Part shown: piece by piece, positions 8,078 to 17,927 of the stretch
Layout of the letters: each line of letters begins with the position of its first letter
How positions within the stretch are numbered: the first letter of the stretch is position 1
Source of the DNA: Pseudomonas syringae
Lineage (GTDB): Bacteria > Pseudomonadota > Gammaproteobacteria > Pseudomonadales > Pseudomonadaceae
Assembly: GCF_000737245.1 (NCBI RefSeq)
Contig: NZ_JPQU01000034.1
Location: 124,001 to 188,000, forward strand
Reading direction: 5' to 3'
DNA: 64,000 bases
Notes under the pieces: model-generated
What the model saw: the letters and a program-made list of their open reading frames with translations, nothing else
Told to the model about the DNA's origin: nothing
Database searches by the model: none
Position numbers and translations under genes: made by a program

Positions 8078-8303
8078 GTAGTGCCTCCACCAGCAAACAG
8101 CCGGGCGAAATGAGGCGGGCAATCTAACATTTCGTAGCAGGGCAGAAATAGAAATCTGTAAGGGGAAGTAAATAAGCGGGTCTAAATGATCGGTCTAGGA
8201 GTTGTCGGAGGTTACGACGGCGACGAAGGCGATTCGAATGACACACCGCAGATCGCAGCCTTCGGCACCTCCTAAACGTAAATGCGCTGTTATCGGACCC
8301 TAG

Positions 8304-9077
8304 TCAAGGGGTCTCACCGGCAGACTCATTCGTGGTCAGGTACGCATGGCGAATTCGAGCCACCTCGCCACTGCGCACCAGGCTCGCGATTGCTGCGTTA
8401 ATCCGTGGCAGCAAGACAGCGTACTGCGGCTGCAGCTTCATGCCTAAAGGAGCTTCGCTGAGCTTGGCACCACGCTCGAACAGGTTGCGGTCCATGCCTT
8501 TGCTGGCAATCAGATACTCGAACAGATCATCGACCATCGCCACTGCGTCTACCCGACCCGTCTGGAGGAGTTGCAGCAGTGCTGGATCTTCAGATGTTTG
8601 CAGTCTGGTCAGGCGTTTGTCGGCAAATAGCGGGTCCATTGTGCGATAGGTATAACCACGAACAACGCCGACGGTCTGGCCGTTCAACTTATCCACAGGC
8701 GTGTGCGCCATAGGACTGCCCTTAAGGACGTAAAGGTGTTCTCGCACATTCATGTAAGGTTTGGAGAAGGCAAATCGCCGTACTTCGTCAGCGTTGTTCC
8801 ATTGCACAGAGTCTGCGTAATTCAGGTCCAGCTCGCCCTTGATCAGCATGGCTTGAAGCCTGTTGACCGGATAGGAAACAAACTGCGCGTCGATCTCGGC
8901 CAGTTGCAAAACGCGCCGGGCTATATCCGTGGCGATCCCTCGCAGCTGACCCTGCTCACCTTCATAGCTGAACGGCCGCCATTGCGTGCCTCCCGCTTGC
9001 CAGGGTTCGGCCTTTGCACTGCTCGTTAACTGGACGCTGCTCAGGATCAACCCTAGAAATATCTGCCGAACGAACAT
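8304..9077 (-). CDS. Periplasmic solute-binding protein, family 3
   Basis: 257 residues from the ATG at 9077 (AAGGA site). The signal peptide (MFVRQIFLGLILSSVQLTSSAKA) is followed by a bacterial extracellular solute-binding family 3 fold: WRPFSYEGEQGQLRGIATDIARRVL, then the lobe II motif GQTVGVVRGYTY and GRVDAVAMVDDLFEYLI. Members bind amino acids or related solutes for ABC importers or sensors. No permease or ATPase gene is adjacent, so it is an orphan binding protein and its ligand cannot be stated. Confidence 0.8.
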   Translation of the reverse strand: MFVRQIFLGLILSSVQLTSSAKAEPWQAGGTQWRPFSYEGEQGQLRGIATDIARRVLQLAEIDAQFVSYPVNRLQAMLIKGELDLNYADSVQWNNADEVRRFAFSKPYMNVREHLYVLKGSPMAHTPVDKLNGQTVGVVRGYTYRTMDPLFADKRLTRLQTSEDPALLQLLQTGRVDAVAMVDDLFEYLIASKGMDRNLFERGAKLSEAPLGMKLQPQYAVLLPRINAAIASLVRSGEVARIRHAYLTTNESAGETP

Positions 9078-9115
9078 GGTCGCTTCCTTGCAATATAGGG
9101 GGAGCACTCAACCCA

Positions 9116-9204
9116 GTGGGAGCGAGCTTGCTCGCGAATATGGTTTACAGATCCAGCAGATGTCTCGGACCCAATAGCCGTTTCGTGAGCAAGCTTGCTC
9201 CCAC
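9116..9204. repeat. REP doublet (GTGGGAGCGAGCTTGCTCGCG type)
   Basis: Two inverted REP palindromes face each other across a ~45-base spacer upstream of the solute-binding gene. Both ends read GTGGGAGC inward. Confidence 0.85.
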
Positions 9205-9274
9205 AAAGTGTTGCTCTAGAAAACTAGTCCAAAGTTAGCAGGCCAACGTGGCGTTGGCGTGAATATCTCGGGCG

Positions 9275-9312
9275 CAAAAAAGCCCGCACTGGCGGATCCA
9301 GGCGGGCCTTTT
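9275..9312 (-). terminator. Terminator of the acyltransferase gene
   Basis: GCCCGC / GCGGGC stem with a 14-base loop. On the minus strand it is followed by six T. It lies just beyond the stop at 9330. Confidence 0.8.
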
Positions 9313-9329
9313 GAAGCGAGGGGCGCGGG

Positions 9330-11225
9330 TTAACGAATGGACTGTTTGCGCAGCTCAGGCAATACGAAGTTTTTCACGATATACATCGAGCCTTTCTCGC
9401 TCAGGTGCCCGGAGTCAAATTGCAACAGCGAGTTGTCTTCCTGCAAGCGCACCAGACAGGAGTTGACCACGCAGAGCTTGTCGATCAGGGAGATGAAGTC
9501 CACGGCTTGGGGGTCAATCTGGCTCTGCGTGGCGCGGTCGGTGGCCATGATGCTCTGATCGAGCGCCGGGTCGGTGATGTGAGTCTCTGTCTGGCCCCAA
9601 TGTCGATTGGCGATGACGAAGGGCAGCGACGGGTTCCATTGCGGCAACGGCCCGAGCAGGACGATATGTTTGACGCCGTAGCTCTTGAGGCGCGCGGCAA
9701 TTTCACTCCATTGGGTTTTGTCGTGCTGATCCTTCTGGGCAATGATCACGACGTCCGGGCGCAATCGCTGGATGTTCTCCAGCGCCGTTCTATTGGAATA
9801 GTTGCAGCTCTGTACCGGTATGGTGTCGCGGCCAGCACCTTGGGTCAGGCTGGGTTTGCAGCCCGCCGATGCCACTTGATAGAAGGGCGTGTCTGCTGCC
9901 AGCTGCGTCCGCAAACCCAGCGACAGCGCCTGGGCATGTGAATCGCCCCACAGGAATACACCGCCATGTCCGCGTTGCTGGGTGCAGGATGGGTCGATGG
10001 CGGACTGATGGCGCTCAGCGAACGCGGAATACGCATCACACTTGAGCCAGTAATGCTCGTACATATTCTTGTAGCGATTGGCGTAGTCCTGAACGAAAAG
10101 CGCCTTATCCGAAATGCTCGCCGCACGCAGCGGCGTCACTGCACCCTCGGTCGCACTGACGGCCCCGGCAGCCACGAAAACCATGCTGATCAGGCCGCTG
10201 ACTGTTGCGAATTTCCAACGACGCTTGGGTGTGGACTTTGCCGGGGCTTTTTCAATCCATTGATAAGAAGCCAACCCCAAGGCAAACGCGCAGGCGATGC
10301 CCAACAACGCATTGCTGGTATCGCCCATATACCCGGCATAGCTCATCAATACCACCACCGGCCAATGCCAGAGGTACAGCGAGTAGGACAGCTTGCCTGT
10401 CCATTGTGAGAAAGGGTTGCCAGTCAGGAATGAATTCTGGCGGGCAGCCATGATCACCGCCAGTGTGCCCAGCACGGGCAATAACGCCAGATATCCCGGC
10501 CAGACGTCTTTTTCCGACAGCACTACGAAGCTCGTCAGCATCAGACCCAGGCCGACCGTCTCCAGCGCTCGCTGATGCCCACCGCGCAGCTTGATGGGAA
10601 ACACACAGGCGACGCCGCCCACCAGCAATTCCCAGGCTCGGGTTGGCAATAGATAAAACGCCGGCTCAGGCCACCTGAACGAGGCAAATACGCAAAAGCC
10701 AAAGCCTGCCACGCAGGCTGCCAGAATCAGCCAGCGCAAATTGCTCACGGCGACCACCCGGCTCAGCGCCAGCAGCACGAGCGGATAAATCATGTAGAAC
10801 TGCCATTCCACCGACAGCGACCAAGTGTGCAGTAGCCATTTCTCATGGGCGCTGGCCGTGAAGTAACCGGCCTCGAACCAGTAAACGAAATTGGACACAA
10901 AGCCCAGGCTGCCAGCGATGTGCTTGCCAAGGGCGCTGTAGTCCGGCGGCAACAGATAGAACCAGCCCAACAGCAACAGTACGAAACACAGCGCCGCCAG
11001 CGCCGGAATAATGCGTCTGGCGCGGGATCGGTAAAACGCCAGCAGGCTGAAATTCCCGGCGCTCAGGTTGCGCAGGATAATCCCGGTGATCAGGTATCCC
11101 GAGATCACGAAGAAAATATCCACCCCGGCAAAGCCGCCTGGTAACCAGCCGGGATTGAAGTGGAATAGCAGCACGGCAATCACCGCGATGGCGCGCAGTC
11201 CATTGATGTCTTTTCTGAAGTCCAT
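9330..11225 (-). CDS. OafA/YrhL-type acyltransferase with SGNH domain
   Basis: 631 residues. The N-terminal half is an acyltransferase-3 domain: it opens with DINGLRAIAVIAVLLFHF, holding the conserved Arg and His, then GGFAGVDIFFVISGYLI, and spans about ten membrane helices. The C-terminal part (from ~residue 400) is a periplasmic SGNH hydrolase-like domain with FLWGDSHAQAL (nucleophile Ser) and DSGHLSEKG (DxxH His). Proteins of this design O-acetylate LPS O-antigen, peptidoglycan or exopolysaccharide. The neighbour on the same strand 58 bases upstream is an O-antigen-ligase-like membrane protein, so a surface glycan substrate is likely. Confidence 0.9.
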   Translation of the reverse strand: MDFRKDINGLRAIAVIAVLLFHFNPGWLPGGFAGVDIFFVISGYLITGIILRNLSAGNFSLLAFYRSRARRIIPALAALCFVLLLLGWFYLLPPDYSALGKHIAGSLGFVSNFVYWFEAGYFTASAHEKWLLHTWSLSVEWQFYMIYPLVLLALSRVVAVSNLRWLILAACVAGFGFCVFASFRWPEPAFYLLPTRAWELLVGGVACVFPIKLRGGHQRALETVGLGLMLTSFVVLSEKDVWPGYLALLPVLGTLAVIMAARQNSFLTGNPFSQWTGKLSYSLYLWHWPVVVLMSYAGYMGDTSNALLGIACAFALGLASYQWIEKAPAKSTPKRRWKFATVSGLISMVFVAAGAVSATEGAVTPLRAASISDKALFVQDYANRYKNMYEHYWLKCDAYSAFAERHQSAIDPSCTQQRGHGGVFLWGDSHAQALSLGLRTQLAADTPFYQVASAGCKPSLTQGAGRDTIPVQSCNYSNRTALENIQRLRPDVVIIAQKDQHDKTQWSEIAARLKSYGVKHIVLLGPLPQWNPSLPFVIANRHWGQTETHITDPALDQSIMATDRATQSQIDPQAVDFISLIDKLCVVNSCLVRLQEDNSLLQFDSGHLSEKGSMYIVKNFVLPELRKQSIR

Positions 11226-11283
11226 GGGCGTGTCTTCGTGGCTGGGAGTTGGCAGCGTGGGGGCGAACCGTCGGGCGCAGTGC

Positions 11284-12591
11284 TTAGTACGAAGCGGCCG
11301 GCGGCGTCAGTTGAAACGCCTGCGGTCGAGCTGTCTTGCGGCTGTCCAGCAGCTTGCCAGACAACACATGACCGATCCCCAGGCCCAGAAACAGGTTGGC
11401 GATGGTCACTTCGAACATGTCAGTGGTCCAGCTGATCAGGCAGCAACAGAACGTGATTGCCAGCAAGGCTCGACCAATGCGGCTGTCGTTGTTACTCAAC
11501 GCGAAGAACAGCGGTATCTGAAGGGCGTACAACAGTGGGCCAAACACACCGAAAGTTGCCCACAGATACATGGCGCTGCTGTCGGCTCCGGTGAGCATTT
11601 CTGCGCCCGGTACCGGGAACATCGACGCGGGGCTGCCAAACAGGCCAAAACCCGCCCCGGTATAACCCCAGCCAAGCCCTTCGATAATCTCCACCAGATT
11701 TGGCCAGGTGTTGATCAGCCGGTCATACAGGGAGGCTAGCGAATCGCTGCTACTGCTGACGGTGCGTACATCAAAGTCATACACCAGCCCCACCAGCGGC
11801 AGGGTCAAGCCGCCAATCACAGCGACCACGCAGATAATGCGCGAGGTCCAGCGCAGGTTGCTGAGCAGCAGAATGCCCATGGTTGCCACAAAGGCTGCGG
11901 CGGGGGCTTTACTGGTGGTCAGGACGATGCCGTAAAGCGCCGCAACGCTTAACGTCAGTAGCACCAACCGGGAGCGGATGAACATTGCCAGATAGAGGGT
12001 ATAGATCGCGATAAGGATCGACAGGACGTTGGACACCCGGGCGAAACCAGCGATGCGATCTTCGGCCCCGGCACTCCATGCTGTGTTGGCGCTCAGTTCC
12101 ACTTCGCCAACGCTGTAGGCGTAGCCTTTCCAGGGCACGGAAGTGACTTTGTCCAATGCAACGCCGATCAGTGACGCCAGCAGACACAGGCCGATCACCC
12201 ACAGAAACAGGCGGCGCTGGTGGATCAAATGCTCGCTGCACGTCATTCCAAACAGCAACGGGCTGATGCCGAACAACCCGAACGCAATGTTGTTCAGCGA
12301 CGCGCCGTGGAGCATCGCCAGCACCGAAGAGATTATCAACAGCAGCAAGCTCAGCCACACCATCCGACCGGCCTTGTAGTCGCGCAACTCCAGGGCAAAC
12401 ATCACCAGGCACGCGACTTTGGGCACGTACAGCAACGGCGCTATGCCGGCCTTATCGAAGTAAAACCGCAGCGCGCCAGAAAAGGTTTCGATGATAATCA
12501 GGCTGATGGCAATCCATACCACCATCGTCGATTTGTTGAAGGACATGATCGACGTCTTCGCGCCGCTGTCGTTCGCAGAGTTCAACATCAT
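11284..12591 (-). CDS. Polytopic membrane protein, O-antigen ligase/polymerase-like
   Basis: 435 residues with about eleven predicted membrane helices and one larger periplasmic loop (residues ~290-350, rich in Gly: GLGWGYTGAGFGLFGSPAS). That topology is typical of Wzy polymerases, WaaL ligases and related exopolysaccharide proteins, whose sequences diverge strongly. No family signature is certain. It precedes the OafA-type acyltransferase and is probably co-transcribed with it. First in-frame ATG at 12591; a second at 12546 (MSFNKSTM) is an alternative start. Confidence 0.65.
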   Translation of the reverse strand: MMLNSANDSGAKTSIMSFNKSTMVVWIAISLIIIETFSGALRFYFDKAGIAPLLYVPKVACLVMFALELRDYKAGRMVWLSLLLLIISSVLAMLHGASLNNIAFGLFGISPLLFGMTCSEHLIHQRRLFLWVIGLCLLASLIGVALDKVTSVPWKGYAYSVGEVELSANTAWSAGAEDRIAGFARVSNVLSILIAIYTLYLAMFIRSRLVLLTLSVAALYGIVLTTSKAPAAAFVATMGILLLSNLRWTSRIICVVAVIGGLTLPLVGLVYDFDVRTVSSSSDSLASLYDRLINTWPNLVEIIEGLGWGYTGAGFGLFGSPASMFPVPGAEMLTGADSSAMYLWATFGVFGPLLYALQIPLFFALSNNDSRIGRALLAITFCCCLISWTTDMFEVTIANLFLGLGIGHVLSGKLLDSRKTARPQAFQLTPPAASY

Positions 12592-12951
12592 GTTTTTCTG
12601 CCTTTGGGGTGTTGGAAAGGTGAGTCGCGGGTGACCGTAGGAGCGCGCTTGCCCGCGATAACGTCAGTTCAGGTAACGGATTTTTGAATTAGGAACCGAA
12701 TCGCGGGCAAGCGCGCTCCTACAGGGCAGTGAGGACCGCAGCCACGCTACCGCCCATCAACCATGTAGATGGCCAACGCGAGTGGAAAACAGGGAAGGTG
12801 TATCAGAAGTGACAGTGGCTATATCAGCCTGAGTTAACGAGGCTGTCAATCAATTCGTCAAATTTTGCGCAGCCTCCGATGGGCGTGAATTAGTGCCGTT
12901 CGCAACCCATTGAATTAGATGATGATTAAAAATTGACGTTGGAAAATAAAA
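12592..12951. other. Intergenic with a REP doublet
   Basis: Holds the REP doublet at 12637-12722 and AT-rich sequence toward 12950. No gene seen. Confidence 0.6.
12637..12722. repeat. REP doublet (GTAGGAGCGCGCTTGCCCGCG type)
   Basis: Inverted pair of GTAGGAGCGCGCTTGCCCGCG and its complement with a ~45-base spacer. Confidence 0.9.
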
Positions 12952-12979
12952 CAGGAGGTGATCGGGCGATCACCTCCTG
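12952..12979 (-). terminator. Terminator of opgD
   Basis: A perfect 13-bp stem (CAGGAGGTGATCG / CGATCACCTCCTG, 2-base loop). On the minus strand it is followed by TTTTATTTTCC. It lies 12 bases past the opgD stop. Confidence 0.85.
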
Positions 12980-12990
12980 ACAAGTGCCAC

Positions 12991-14613
12991 TCAGGACGGG
13001 TATTTACGCTTCTCAGGTGCAGGCGGGAAGTACTGGTACAGCCAGGTCTCACTCAAGGTCCGATCCTGCGTGCGGATGAACATGCGCATTTCAACCGGCT
13101 CGACCGAGTCGCTGTCTGGCAGCCAGTCGAAAATGATCCGGTAACCCTTGATGTCCGGCAGCACGAGGATGTTGAATTCCTGAAGCTTGCCGTGGGACAC
13201 GGTCACCACAGGTTCGATAGCCGTACCTTGCGGGAGGTTGTCCAGACCGCCGCCATTGAAATCCACGGCAAAACGGCGAGCCCAGAACTTCGGATAGTGC
13301 TCGCCCGGTGCCCAGCCCTCGGTGAAGCCCCCCATACCGGAGCGAGTGGCGTGCACTTGAGCCAGCGGGGTCCGCACAGGCGGTAGCGGTGCCCAATAGA
13401 GCTTGTAACCGTAGTTGGCTGATTCCCCAGCCTTGATCTTGTCCTTCGGCGTCCAGAACACCACGATGTTGTCCATGGTTTCGCCGGTGGTGACGATTTC
13501 CACCAGGTTGACCGCGCCCTCACCCCAGGCCGTGGTCGGTTCTACCCACAGGCTTGGACGACGGTGATACCAATCCACCGTGTCCTGATAACTCGCGAAC
13601 TCGTGATCGGTCTGCACCAGGCCGAAACCTTTCGGGTCTTTATCGGCGAAGGCATTGAATTGCAGGCTAGGTGGGTTGTTCAACGGACGGCAGATCCACT
13701 CGCCGTTACCACGCCACATGGCCAGACGATCCGAGTCATGGATTTGCGGGTGAATGGTGTCGCACATCCGACGTTCGTGAGTGCCGCAGCTGAACATGCT
13801 GGTCATCGGCGAGATGCCCATCTGATCGATGTCGGTACGGGCATTGATGTTTGCATCAATGTCCATGACCACTTGCCCGGACTGGCAATCGATATCGAAG
13901 CGATAGGCGCCAGTGCAGCTTGGGGAATCCAGCAGCGCGTAGACCACGAAACGGGTGGCATTCTTGTCCGGGGTTTCGAACCAGAACTTGGTGAAGTCGG
14001 GGAATTCTTCCTGACGCTTGGCGTAGGTATCGATGGCCAGGCCGCGTGCTGACAGACCGTATTGCTTGTTGCTGTCTACCGCGCGGAAGTAGCTGGCGCC
14101 GAGGAACGACACAACGTCGTTGATGGCAATCTCGGGAGCCTTGAACAGCTTGAAGCCAGCGAAGCCCAGGTCGCCTTTGACCAGGGATTTATCGATGCCG
14201 CTGGACTCGTAGTTGAACAGCTCGTGGCGGAAGTGGACTTCTCGCGACTCTTTGGTCTTGGGATCGACGCTGTACATGCGCACTGGCGTCTTGAAGCCCA
14301 TGCCGACGTGGAAGAAATGCACGTCCAGCTGGCCATGAAGCTCGTTCCACAGGGAATGCCCGGCGTCGTATCTGATCGCATTGAACTGCTGAGGCGTCAT
14401 GTTGGCCAAGACGGGAGGCAATACCTGCTTGGTGCTGACGTAACCCCGGCCGGCCAGTTGCTTGGCGTGGGCCTTGAGTGCGTCAAAGTCAAAGTGTTCG
14501 ATCTCGCCGTCGGCCGTGGCGGCCATAGCGCGTGCAGCAAAAAGCCCCGAGGCAGGCACGCTGCTATAAGCCGCCAACGCCATGGATGCTTTCAAAAGAG
14601 TCCTGCGATTCAT
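12991..14613 (-). CDS. opgD: Glucan biosynthesis protein D (OpgD/MdoD)
   Basis: 540 residues, the usual length. A twin-arginine signal ([18 protein letters not shown]) directs a folded protein to the periplasm. Residues after ~40 ([55 protein letters not shown]) match the OpgG/OpgD family, which shapes osmoregulated periplasmic glucans. The Tat signal separates OpgD from OpgG. It stands alone, with its own terminator. Confidence 0.93.
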   Translation of the reverse strand: MNRRTLLKASMALAAYSSVPASGLFAARAMAATADGEIEHFDFDALKAHAKQLAGRGYVSTKQVLPPVLANMTPQQFNAIRYDAGHSLWNELHGQLDVHFFHVGMGFKTPVRMYSVDPKTKESREVHFRHELFNYESSGIDKSLVKGDLGFAGFKLFKAPEIAINDVVSFLGASYFRAVDSNKQYGLSARGLAIDTYAKRQEEFPDFTKFWFETPDKNATRFVVYALLDSPSCTGAYRFDIDCQSGQVVMDIDANINARTDIDQMGISPMTSMFSCGTHERRMCDTIHPQIHDSDRLAMWRGNGEWICRPLNNPPSLQFNAFADKDPKGFGLVQTDHEFASYQDTVDWYHRRPSLWVEPTTAWGEGAVNLVEIVTTGETMDNIVVFWTPKDKIKAGESANYGYKLYWAPLPPVRTPLAQVHATRSGMGGFTEGWAPGEHYPKFWARRFAVDFNGGGLDNLPQGTAIEPVVTVSHGKLQEFNILVLPDIKGYRIIFDWLPDSDSVEPVEMRMFIRTQDRTLSETWLYQYFPPAPEKRKYPS

Positions 14614-14803
14614 AAGGTGAAGCCTCTAACGAGTACTGTGCGTCCTGCACACGAAATTGCGCGCTACGACTCCTTGCTGAACGCCAAACTACCCATAACA
14701 GATAACAAACACAGCATCTGGTTCGAAAAAAACATAAATAATTACGATTTAGATGTGTAGGAATTGTCGCTGGAATGTGCAGGAACCTGTGTTGCCCTCG
14801 GCA

Positions 14804-16204
14804 TCAAGTCTGGGTCGGCAACCCAATCACGCTCATGGCCGCCTGGCGCAGGGCTTCGGAGCGGGTCGGGTGGGGGTGGCTGATCAGGCCGATGTCTTCG
14901 GACGAAGCCGCAAATTCCATGGCCACGCAGAACTCGGCGATCATTTCACTAACGCTTGGCCCCACCAGATGCACGCCGAGGATCTCGTCGGTACGCTCAT
15001 CAGCCAGCACCTTGGCGAAGCCGTCAGTCTCGTGGTTCACCTTGGAGCGGCTGTTGGCGCTGAACGGGAATTTACCGATCTTGTAAACGCGGCCCTCGGC
15101 CTTGAGCTGCTCCTCGGTTTTGCCCACGCTCGCCAGCTCCGGGCGGGTGTAGATCACGTTGGGGATCAGGTTGTAATTCACTTCTCCGGCTTTGCCGACG
15201 ATGCGCTCCAAGCACACGCTCGCCTCGTCTTCAGCCTTGTGCGCCAGCATCGGACCGGAAGTGACATCGCCAATCACCCAGACGTTTTCTGCTGCGGTGC
15301 GGTGGCCCTTGTTCTCCAGCATGCCGCGCTTGTCCACGTTGAGGCCCACCGTCTCAAGTCCCAGACCTTTGGTGTAAGGGCGGCGGCCGATGGAGACCAG
15401 CACGTAATCGGCTTCGATCAGCTCGGCTTCGCCACCGGCGGCAGGTTCGACGCTGAGGTTTACACCTTGATCAGATGAGGTCGCCGTAGTGACTTTCGAA
15501 CTGAGCTTGAAGTTGATTCCCTGACGCGACAGAGAACGCTGCAAGGTCTTGCCGGTTTCCAGGTCAGTGCCGTGCGCTACGTGATCGAGATACTCCACCA
15601 CTGTGACTTTCGCTCCCAGACGCCGCCACACCGAGCCCAGTTCAAGGCCGATGACCCCGGCACCGATCACCACCAGATGCCTGGGCACCTCGGGCAGCGA
15701 CAGCGCGCCGGTGGAATCGAGGATGCGCTTGTTATCAATCTCGACACCGGGCAACGGGGTCGGCTCGGAACCGGTGGCGATGATAATGTCTTTGGCTTGA
15801 AGCTCGGTCTCCACGCCCTGGGCATCGGTCACGATCACTTTGCCCGGGCCTGCAATACGGCCCCAGCCCTTGATCCATTCAGCCTTGTATTTGCGGAACA
15901 GAAACTCGATGCCTTTTGTCAGGGCCGTAACGCTCTCGTCTTTCTGCTTCATCATTTGCGCGAGATTGAGGGTGGGAGTGACCTCGATCCCAAGCTTGGC
16001 GAACTCTTCCCCCACGGCCGACTCGTACAGCTCGGAAGCGTGCAGCAAGGCTTTGGACGGAATGCAGCCCACATTCAGGCAAGTGCCGCCCAATGTTTCG
16101 CGGCCTTCGATACAGGCCACGCTCAAACCCAACTGTCCGGCACGAATAGCGGCGTTATAACCCCCCGGACCCCCACCGATAATCACAACGTCATAACTGC
16201 TCAT
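14804..16204 (-). CDS. lpd3: Dihydrolipoamide dehydrogenase (Lpd3-like)
   Basis: 466 residues from the ATG at 16204 (MSSYDVVIIGGGPGG), preceded by AGGAG; longer frames upstream lack family similarity. FAD-binding GGGPGG is followed by the redox disulfide GGTCLNVGC (Cys42, Cys47), a second Rossmann motif GAGVIGLELGSVW, the FAD motif VWVIGDVTSGPMLAHKAEDE and the catalytic HPHPTRSE pair. It oxidises dihydrolipoamide with NAD+ in 2-oxoacid dehydrogenase complexes or the glycine cleavage system. It is not beside any E1/E2 gene, matching the stand-alone Lpd3 of P. aeruginosa from memory. Confidence 0.92.
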   Translation of the reverse strand: MSSYDVVIIGGGPGGYNAAIRAGQLGLSVACIEGRETLGGTCLNVGCIPSKALLHASELYESAVGEEFAKLGIEVTPTLNLAQMMKQKDESVTALTKGIEFLFRKYKAEWIKGWGRIAGPGKVIVTDAQGVETELQAKDIIIATGSEPTPLPGVEIDNKRILDSTGALSLPEVPRHLVVIGAGVIGLELGSVWRRLGAKVTVVEYLDHVAHGTDLETGKTLQRSLSRQGINFKLSSKVTTATSSDQGVNLSVEPAAGGEAELIEADYVLVSIGRRPYTKGLGLETVGLNVDKRGMLENKGHRTAAENVWVIGDVTSGPMLAHKAEDEASVCLERIVGKAGEVNYNLIPNVIYTRPELASVGKTEEQLKAEGRVYKIGKFPFSANSRSKVNHETDGFAKVLADERTDEILGVHLVGPSVSEMIAEFCVAMEFAASSEDIGLISHPHPTRSEALRQAAMSVIGLPTQT

Positions 16205-16285
16205 GGCTGTTTTTGCTCCTGAGTCGATACGCAGAGAAGTGCAGCCCAGAGAATAGCGGGCGATTAAATGATGGTTGTAATATTC

Positions 16286-16362
16286 GCAGCTGCGAGCGTC
16301 AAGCTTCAAATTAAAAGCAATCTTGCTTCGCTTATAGCTTGAGGCTTGCAGCTTGTAGCTGC
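16286..16362. repeat. Imperfect palindrome of a second (non-REP) family
   Basis: GCAGCTGCGAGCGTCAAGCTT on the left pairs imperfectly with AGCTTGAGGCTTGCAGC...GTAGCTGC on the right around an AAAGCAATCTTGCTT core. The same words recur at 53181-53258. It lies between the lpd3 start and the ynbB stop. Confidence 0.65.
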
Positions 16363-16368
16363 TTCAAG

Positions 16369-17301
16369 TCAAGTCCACCAATATCTAACGAGGTGGAAAA
16401 AGATCGGCGCGGCGAAACACACTGAATCCAGCCGATCGAGCATGCCGCCGTGGCCTTCGATCATGTGGCCCCAATCCTTGACGCCCCGGTCGCGCTTGAT
16501 CGCCGACATGACGATGCCGCCCGCGAAGCCGAGCAAGTTGATCAGCAAGGCAATGAGGATCGACTGCCATGGGTTGAACGGCGTGATCCACCACAGCGCG
16601 CCGCCGATGAGAGAGGCCAGGGCGATGCCGCCGACGAAGCCCTCGACGGTTTTGGACGGCGATAGGTTGGGGGCGATCTTGTGTTTGCCGAACAGCTTGC
16701 CGCACACGTACTGCAACACGTCGGAGAGCTGTACCACGATCACCAGATAAGCGATCAGCAATAGATTGCGGCCTTCATAGCCGGCGATGTCCAGGGTCAG
16801 CAACGCGGGGACGTAAGACACGCAGAACACGGCGATCATCAACCCCCATTGCACCTTGGAGGCGCGTTCGAGGAAGTGTTTGCTGTCGCCGCCCAGGGAA
16901 GCCAGGATTGGCAGCAGCAAGAATACATAGACCGGAATGAAGATCGAAAACAGCCCGTACCAGTCCATGGCTATCAGCAGGTATTGCAGCGGCAGCGCCA
17001 CGTAGAAGGCCGCCACCAACGCTGGGTAATCGCTTTTGCGGGTTGGTGTCAGAGTCAGGAATTCCCGCAGGGCGTAAAACGACACCGCGTAGAACAGCAG
17101 GATCACGGCGGTGTAGCCCAACGCGAAGGCGATGCCAATGACGATCACCATCACCCACCACGCATTGATTCGCGCATTGAGGTTGTCGATCACCGAGTTT
17201 GGGCCGCCGGCTTTGCGCTTGAGGATGTAACCGATCAGCGAGGCGAGTAGCAGGATCGCGCCAATCCCCATGAACAACATTTGCGTCTGCTTATCCATCA
17301 A
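16369..17301 (-). CDS. ynbB: CDP-diglyceride synthase-like protein (YnbB/CdsA family)
   Basis: 310 residues with about eight membrane helices. The CdsA signature is present near the C-terminus: SPSKTVEGFVGG and, later, RDRGVKDWGHMIEGHGGMLDRLDS, which holds the Mg2+-binding acidic residues. It should convert phosphatidic acid and CTP to CDP-diacylglycerol. It is the last gene of a six-gene minus-strand operon, and its ATG overlaps the stop of the PlsC-like gene. The essential cdsA normally lies with bamA/dxr, so this is a second, specialised copy as in E. coli ynb. Confidence 0.85.
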   Translation of the reverse strand: MMDKQTQMLFMGIGAILLLASLIGYILKRKAGGPNSVIDNLNARINAWWVMVIVIGIAFALGYTAVILLFYAVSFYALREFLTLTPTRKSDYPALVAAFYVALPLQYLLIAMDWYGLFSIFIPVYVFLLLPILASLGGDSKHFLERASKVQWGLMIAVFCVSYVPALLTLDIAGYEGRNLLLIAYLVIVVQLSDVLQYVCGKLFGKHKIAPNLSPSKTVEGFVGGIALASLIGGALWWITPFNPWQSILIALLINLLGFAGGIVMSAIKRDRGVKDWGHMIEGHGGMLDRLDSVCFAAPIFFHLVRYWWT

Positions 17302-17918
17302 TGCTGCTCCGGTGCCAAGGCCAGCAGCGCTTCACGGCTGCGCGACAAAAACTGTTCTTTGCTCTCTTCAGCGTCCAGCTGCAAGGGTGCGCCGAAGCTG
17401 GTTGTGCATAACAACGGCAGCGGCAATATCCGGCCCTTGGGCATCACCCGGTTGAGGTTGGCTATCCACACCGGCACCAGCTCAGCCTGTGGGTAACTTT
17501 TTGCCAAGTGATACAGCCCGCTCTTGAAGGGCAGCAGACCCTCTTCCAGATTCCGTGTGCCTTCCGGGAAAATGATCAGCGAATCGCCGTTTTCCAACGC
17601 ATCGAGCATGGGTTGCAGTGGGTTGCTGTCGGGCGTATTGCGCTGGCGATCAACCATCACACCGTTGAAGACGCCATTGATGATGTAACGGCGTAACGGG
17701 CTGCTCTGCCAGTAGTCGGCACCAGCGACCGGTCGAGTCAGTTTGCGCAGTGCTGGGGGCAGCGAAGCCCAAAGCAGCACGAAGTCGCCGTGGCTGCTGT
17801 GGTTGGCGAAGTAGATCCGCTGCACCGGCTCAGGCGTGCAACCCAACCACAGGCTGCGGGCGCCGGTGATGCTGCGGGCGCCAGCGGTAATGAGCGTCGC
17901 GACCAAGGGTTCGAACAT
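17298..17918 (-). CDS. Lysophospholipid acyltransferase (PlsC-like)
   Basis: 206 residues of the LPLAT family. Motif I is NHSSHGD (NHxxxxD), with catalytic His and Asp; motif III is FPEGTRN. These transfer acyl groups to glycerol phosphates such as 1-acyl-glycerol-3-phosphate. It sits between the small membrane protein gene (9 bases upstream) and the CdsA-like gene (4-base overlap), so it probably supplies phosphatidic acid to the latter. E. coli ynbABCD, as I recall it, lacks this gene. Confidence 0.88.
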   Translation of the reverse strand: MFEPLVATLITAGARSITGARSLWLGCTPEPVQRIYFANHSSHGDFVLLWASLPPALRKLTRPVAGADYWQSSPLRRYIINGVFNGVMVDRQRNTPDSNPLQPMLDALENGDSLIIFPEGTRNLEEGLLPFKSGLYHLAKSYPQAELVPVWIANLNRVMPKGRILPLPLLCTTSFGAPLQLDAEESKEQFLSRSREALLALAPEQH

Positions 17919-17927
17919 GGCGTTTCC